A stretch of DNA of 64,000 bases, from NCBI GenBank assembly GCA_019358835.1, contig JAHHIH010000007.1, positions 124,001 through 188,000 on the forward strand, given 5' to 3'. Below the pieces are notes generated by a model. That model was not told where the DNA came from. It saw nothing but the letters and a program-made list of their open reading frames with translations, and did not search any database. Each line of letters opens with the position of its first letter. Positions within the stretch are counted from its first letter, which is position 1. Made by a program: the position numbers and the translations under genes. This stretch comes from Tildeniella torsiva UHER 1998/13D (GTDB taxonomy: Bacteria > Cyanobacteriota > Cyanobacteriia > Phormidesmidales > Phormidesmidaceae). Positions 60,800-64,000 of the stretch are shown one piece after another.

Positions 60800-62542
60800 A
60801 TGTCACAGCCCTCTTGCCCAGATGCCGAGATGTACCGGGCCGTGCTGAGCGCCCTGCCGGACGCCGTTGTGGTAGCTGACTCAGCCGGGGCACTGCTGTT
60901 CTGTAATGCGGCGGCTGAGGCTCTGCTGCCAGGGGGGATTGGCGGGATTGGCGGGATTGGCGGGATTGGCGACCATTCAGATTATCAGGTGCTCGATCAG
61001 CAGTATCGGCCCCTTGCCCCCTCTGACCTGCCCCTAGGCCGAGTGCTTGCGGGCCAGTGCCTGCACAACAAAGAATTGATCCTGGCTGTGGGGTCGCCGC
61101 CTAAAACCCGCTGGGTGGTCTGTAGCGGTGGCCCCTGGGCAGGCGGTGCGCTGCTGACCCTGCGAGATATCTCCGCTGCCAAGCAGCAGGAAGCCAGTCT
61201 ATTGCAGCAGGCCTTTTACGACCCCCTTACCGGGCTGCCCAATCGCCATCTGTTTATAGATCGCCTTGGCCAGGCTCTGGCCCGCGCCCACGATGAGCCC
61301 CAGAACATCATGGCGCTGCTGGTTATCGATCTAGAGCGGTTCAAGATTATTAACGACAATCTGGGGCACAAAGTCGGGGATGAAATGCTGGTCGAGCTGG
61401 GAGCTCGTCTTCTGTCCCAATCCCTCCCTGAGTACACCGTGGCGCGTCTGGGCGGAGACGAGTTTGCCATTTTGGTCGAAGACTTAGACAGTCGCGCCAG
61501 CGCCATTGACCTAGCGGAAAAGATCTATGCGATCGTTCAACAACCCTTTTTGCTTCAGCAGCAGCAGGTCTATGCCAGCGCCAGCATTGGCGTAGCTCTG
61601 GGGCCTGCGGCTTACCAAAATGCGGCTGACTGGTTGCGAGATGCCGACATTGCCATGTACCAGGTGAAAGCCCGCCCCGACCAAGGCTGGCACGTGTTTG
61701 ACAGCTCGCTGCGGGTGCAGCAAGACCTGCGGGTGCAAACCGAAATCGACCTGCGCCAGGCGATCGATCGCGGCGAGCTACGGCTGCACTACCAGCCCAT
61801 TGTCACCATCAGCAATGAGGAAATCTGCGGTTTTGAGGCCCTGGTGCGGTGGCAGCATCCGACCCGAGGGCTGCTGCTGCCGGGGGAGTTTATTCATATT
61901 GCCGAGGCCAGCGGGCTGATTATTCCTTTGGGGTGGTGGGTGCTGGCCGAAGCATGCCGGCAGATGCAGGTGTGGACTGAGCAATACCCCGCCATGGCCG
62001 AGTTTACGGTCAGCGTCAATATGTCGAGCAAGCAGTTTTCGCAGCAGCACATCGTCGAAAGAATTCAGCAGATTTTAGACGAAACCGGCTTTGTGGCCAA
62101 TCGGCTCAAAATTGAGCTGACCGAAGGGGTGCTAATCGACCATTCAGACAGCATCATCGCTACTCTGGAGCAGATCAAGGCTCTGGGCATCAAGCTGCTG
62201 GTGGATGACTTTGGCACCGGCTATTCCTCCCTGAGCTACCTGCATCGCTTTCCCTTCGACTGCCTCAAGATCGATCGCTCCTTTATTGAGAACGCCGACC
62301 AAGACTTTGAAAAGCTGGAGATTTTGCAGTCGGTGGTGCGCCTCGCCTGGAATCTAGGCCTTGACGTGGTAGCTGAGGGGGTGGAAACGCCGCGCCACCA
62401 CGCCCAGCTCAAAGCGCTGCGCTGTGAGTTAGGCCAGGGATATTTGTTTTCGCGTCCCCTAGCGCCCGCTGCCGTCGAGGCTATGATGACGGAGAAAACT
62501 ACCCCGCTGAGCGATCTTCCTGCGGTTACTCAACCCACGTAG
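60800..62542 (+). CDS. PAS-GGDEF-EAL cyclic-di-GMP signalling protein
   Basis: 580 residues. PAS domain (about 8-120), short linker helix (AAKQQEASLLQQAFYDPLTG), GGDEF (about 135-300; RLGGDEFAILVEDL) and EAL (about 315-560; FEALVRWQHP, KIELTEGVLID, VDDFGTGYSSLS, KIDRSFI, VAEGVETP). Both catalytic signatures are complete, so it could make and break c-di-GMP. The RxxD inhibitory site before GGDEF is absent (LPEY). Inside the PAS a 9-base tandem repeat adds GIGGIGGIGGIG. In cyanobacteria c-di-GMP controls pilus motility and aggregation. Confidence 0.94.
   Translation: MSQPSCPDAEMYRAVLSALPDAVVVADSAGALLFCNAAAEALLPGGIGGIGGIGGIGDHSDYQVLDQQYRPLAPSDLPLGRVLAGQCLHNKELILAVGSPPKTRWVVCSGGPWAGGALLTLRDISAAKQQEASLLQQAFYDPLTGLPNRHLFIDRLGQALARAHDEPQNIMALLVIDLERFKIINDNLGHKVGDEMLVELGARLLSQSLPEYTVARLGGDEFAILVEDLDSRASAIDLAEKIYAIVQQPFLLQQQQVYASASIGVALGPAAYQNAADWLRDADIAMYQVKARPDQGWHVFDSSLRVQQDLRVQTEIDLRQAIDRGELRLHYQPIVTISNEEICGFEALVRWQHPTRGLLLPGEFIHIAEASGLIIPLGWWVLAEACRQMQVWTEQYPAMAEFTVSVNMSSKQFSQQHIVERIQQILDETGFVANRLKIELTEGVLIDHSDSIIATLEQIKALGIKLLVDDFGTGYSSLSYLHRFPFDCLKIDRSFIENADQDFEKLEILQSVVRLAWNLGLDVVAEGVETPRHHAQLKALRCELGQGYLFSRPLAPAAVEAMMTEKTTPLSDLPAVTQPT
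60935..60970 (+). repeat. Nine-base tandem repeat, four copies, in frame
   Basis: GGGATTGGC repeated four times without error, within the PAS-domain coding region. It encodes GIG/GIG units and can change length without a frameshift. Confidence 0.9.
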
Positions 62543-62582
62543 TGAAGTCCTGCGGCGAAAGGGTGTCGCTACTGCTGCTGCC

Positions 62583-62954
62583 ATGCTGATTCGTAAACTG
62601 CTCGACTGCCCCGAATTTGTGGCCGGTGACGGCACCCAGCTGCGAGAGCTGCTGCACCCCGACAAGCAAGACCTGGCCCTGCGCTACAGTCTGGCCCACG
62701 CCACGGTGCCGGTGGGGCAGGTGTCTACCCCCCATGCGCTGACCACCTCCGAGGTGTACTACATTCTGGCCGGGCGGGGGGACATGTCCATCGACGGTGA
62801 GACTCAATCCGTCGAGCCGGGGGATGCGGTGTATATTCCGCCCCAGGCCCGCCAGTACATCCGCAATACAGGGGATATCCCGCTGGTATTCATTTGCCTG
62901 GTGGATCCTGCCTGGCGCAAGGAAGATGAGACGGTGTTTGAGGCGGCTGAGTAG
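62583..62954 (+). CDS. Cupin-domain protein
   Basis: 123-residue single-domain beta-barrel. Cupin motif 1 is weak: the region HALTTSEVYYILAGRGDMSI supplies one His and one Glu, and motif 2 is PGDAVYIPPQARQYIRNTG. It probably binds a metal with few ligands. Small stand-alone cupins have many roles (isomerases, dioxygenases, storage) and none can be assigned here. It starts 40 bases after the GGDEF-EAL gene and may be co-transcribed. Confidence 0.82.
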   Translation: MLIRKLLDCPEFVAGDGTQLRELLHPDKQDLALRYSLAHATVPVGQVSTPHALTTSEVYYILAGRGDMSIDGETQSVEPGDAVYIPPQARQYIRNTGDIPLVFICLVDPAWRKEDETVFEAAE

Positions 62955-63155
62955 CTAGCGCTTTGGCCTCAGACGTAGCGTGTTCCAGACTGTGTGGGAT
63001 GTCCAGAAGCCTTGAACCCTCTGCCACAGGCTGCGGCGGGGTGATTGCAGGCTACAGCGTTTGAGCTGCCCCAGCAGTTTGGCTAGGGCGGCGTCCCCCA
63101 CTGCTAGCTGGGCGGCTAGGCAGTGGGGTTTGTTTTGGCAAGAGGTACACAACAT
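62955..63155 (-). CDS. Small Cys-rich hypothetical protein
   Basis: 66 residues from the ATG at 63155 (MLCTSCQNKPHCLAAQLAVG); the frame is open to 63347, but that part looks non-coding. The N-terminal CxxC plus later Cys residues (CTSCQNKPHC) could bind metal. A basic C-terminus (SPRRSLWQRVQGFW...LRLRPKR) follows. It ends on the base after the stop of the convergent cupin gene. I do not recognise the family. Confidence 0.5.
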   Translation of the reverse strand: MLCTSCQNKPHCLAAQLAVGDAALAKLLGQLKRCSLQSPRRSLWQRVQGFWTSHTVWNTLRLRPKR

Positions 63156-63449
63156 GAGAACTTGAGTCTCACTGGACTCGAATACAGAACTTGGCGGGAC
63201 AGTGTCAGCGGTGGCTGGGTCGTCTAACCTTGACCATCTATATTTTGCGCTGCCAAAAATAAAAGCTGTTCGCGATGAGCTGAATCCAGTCTGAAAGTTG
63301 GCGATCGCCCCCCCGCTCCCCACCAGCTCAATTTCTGACCAGTTCATTTTCTGGAAGGGCGAATGTTAAGGCCCATAAGCTTTAGGGCTAGCCTTAGACC
63401 AGGCTGCGGTAGGATTACCGCAAGCTTTTCTAAACTTTTGGTGGCCGCT

Positions 63450-64000
63450 ATGCCCGTATCCACAACTGCTCTGCAAGAGGTGCGACAGCGCGATCGCGCC
63501 TGCCTAGAAGCCCACAACCCCTACGAGCGGCTCCAGGCGCTGCACGAAATTTGGCCCCTTGTGGCCGAGAAATACGGCGACATGGTGGCCCTCAACGACC
63601 CCCACTACAAGCCTGCCGCTACCCTCACCTATCGCCAGCTGGCCGAGGCGATTCGCACCTTCGCCAGTGGCTTGCAGGCTCTGGGGGTAGAGAATCGCGC
63701 CCATGTGGCCCTGTTTGCCGACAACAGCCACCGCTGGTTCATTGCCGACCAGGGCATTATGACCGCTGGCGGCATGAACGCCGTGCGCAGCGCCACCGCC
63801 GAAACCGAAGAGCTTGCCTACATTGCCGAGCACAGCGAGAGCACGGTGCTGGTGGTCGAGACCCTGGCGCTGCTGAAGCGTCTGCGCAATCGCATCGACA
63901 CCCTGCCCATCCCCCTGGTGATTTTGCTGTCGGATGAAGAACCGCCCGAGGGCGATCGCCTCAAAATCCTCAATTTTGGTCAGCTCATGGCTCTGGGGGC
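63450..64000 (+). CDS. aas: Long-chain acyl-ACP/acyl-CoA synthetase, N-terminal part
   Basis: AMP-binding adenylate-forming enzyme cut by the window end; 183 residues are visible from the ATG at 63450. The N-terminal pattern (ATLTYRQLAEAIRTFASGLQ, ALFADNSHRWFIADQGIMTA, AELAYIAEHSES-like ELAYIAEHSESTVLVVE) is that of long-chain fatty-acid activating enzymes. Cyanobacteria usually have one such gene (aas, slr1609 type), which recycles free fatty acids onto acyl carrier protein. The catalytic motifs lie beyond the window. Confidence 0.85.
   Translation, partial: MPVSTTALQEVRQRDRACLEAHNPYERLQALHEIWPLVAEKYGDMVALNDPHYKPAATLTYRQLAEAIRTFASGLQALGVENRAHVALFADNSHRWFIADQGIMTAGGMNAVRSATAETEELAYIAEHSESTVLVVETLALLKRLRNRIDTLPIPLVILLSDEEPPEGDRLKILNFGQLMALG

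Overview
This is a stretch of a high-GC cyanobacterial chromosome, carrying ordinary vertically inherited genes and little mobile DNA. The lineage is clear from the gene content: chlorophyll synthase ChlG, orange carotenoid protein with its recovery protein FRP, two high-light-inducible proteins, a Psb35-like small protein, Ycf49 and several cyanobacterial DUF families. GCGATCGC (HIP1) palindromes are frequent. The base composition and the A/T- and C/T-rich intergenic repeats suggest a filamentous Leptolyngbya/Nodosilinea-type organism, but that is inference. I found no rRNA, tRNA, CRISPR array, prophage or intact insertion sequence.

Layout. 1-4919: type IV pilus operon pilM(partial)-pilN-pilO-pilQ, closed by a strong terminator. 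5053-10269: a lipoprotein, then a complete polyamine-type ABC importer potA-potD-potB-potC. 10682-16640: a small hypothetical, a Psb35-like protein, a class A penicillin-binding protein, chlG, a Get3/ArsA-like ATPase with an unusual P-loop, and a DUF2862 protein. 16904-22761: hisF, a small membrane protein, a secreted peptidoglycan-binding protein, a hypothetical, and a PgpH-like 7TM-HD phosphodiesterase. 22889-28667: two oligopeptide-type permeases, a polysaccharide deacetylase overlapping a Cof-type HAD phosphatase tail to tail, a VapBC-type toxin-antitoxin pair, a TenA with the catalytic Cys, and a second HAD phosphatase. 28960-38915: cysK, lepB, metG, a LabA-like NYN protein, lptC, a second TenA lacking the Cys, glutathione reductase, the DUF3593/Ycf49 pair and csaB. 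38919-43349: glutathione peroxidase, a PEP-synthase-like protein with an eroded ATP-binding half, comF and a small hypothetical. 43578-48582: an amino-acid ABC importer (binding protein, two permeases, ATPase) with a DUF2358 gene. 48806-51421: a tandem pair of membrane proteins, serS and an NFU protein. 51612-54125: the photoprotection island ocp-frp and two hli genes. 54309-64000: an SDR, a cytosine-deaminase-like hydrolase, a zinc-ribbon protein, a transglutaminase, a Ser/Thr kinase with TPRs, a PAS-GGDEF-EAL protein, a cupin, a Cys-rich small protein and the start of an acyl-ACP/CoA synthetase.

Working together. OCP quenches phycobilisome excitation in strong light, FRP resets it, and Hlips bind pigment at the photosystems. 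One hli gene has a textbook HLR1 (RpaB) site upstream, so this island looks like a light-stress unit. ChlG beside a Get3-type ATPase links pigment synthesis to possible membrane-protein targeting. The two TenA proteins belong to the two mechanistic classes of thiamin pyrimidine salvage. The most unusual DNA features are a ~32-bp short dispersed repeat present three times (twice inside genes), several paired inverted intergenic tracts, a relic of a Uma2 gene, and a long hairpin upstream of the GGDEF-EAL gene.
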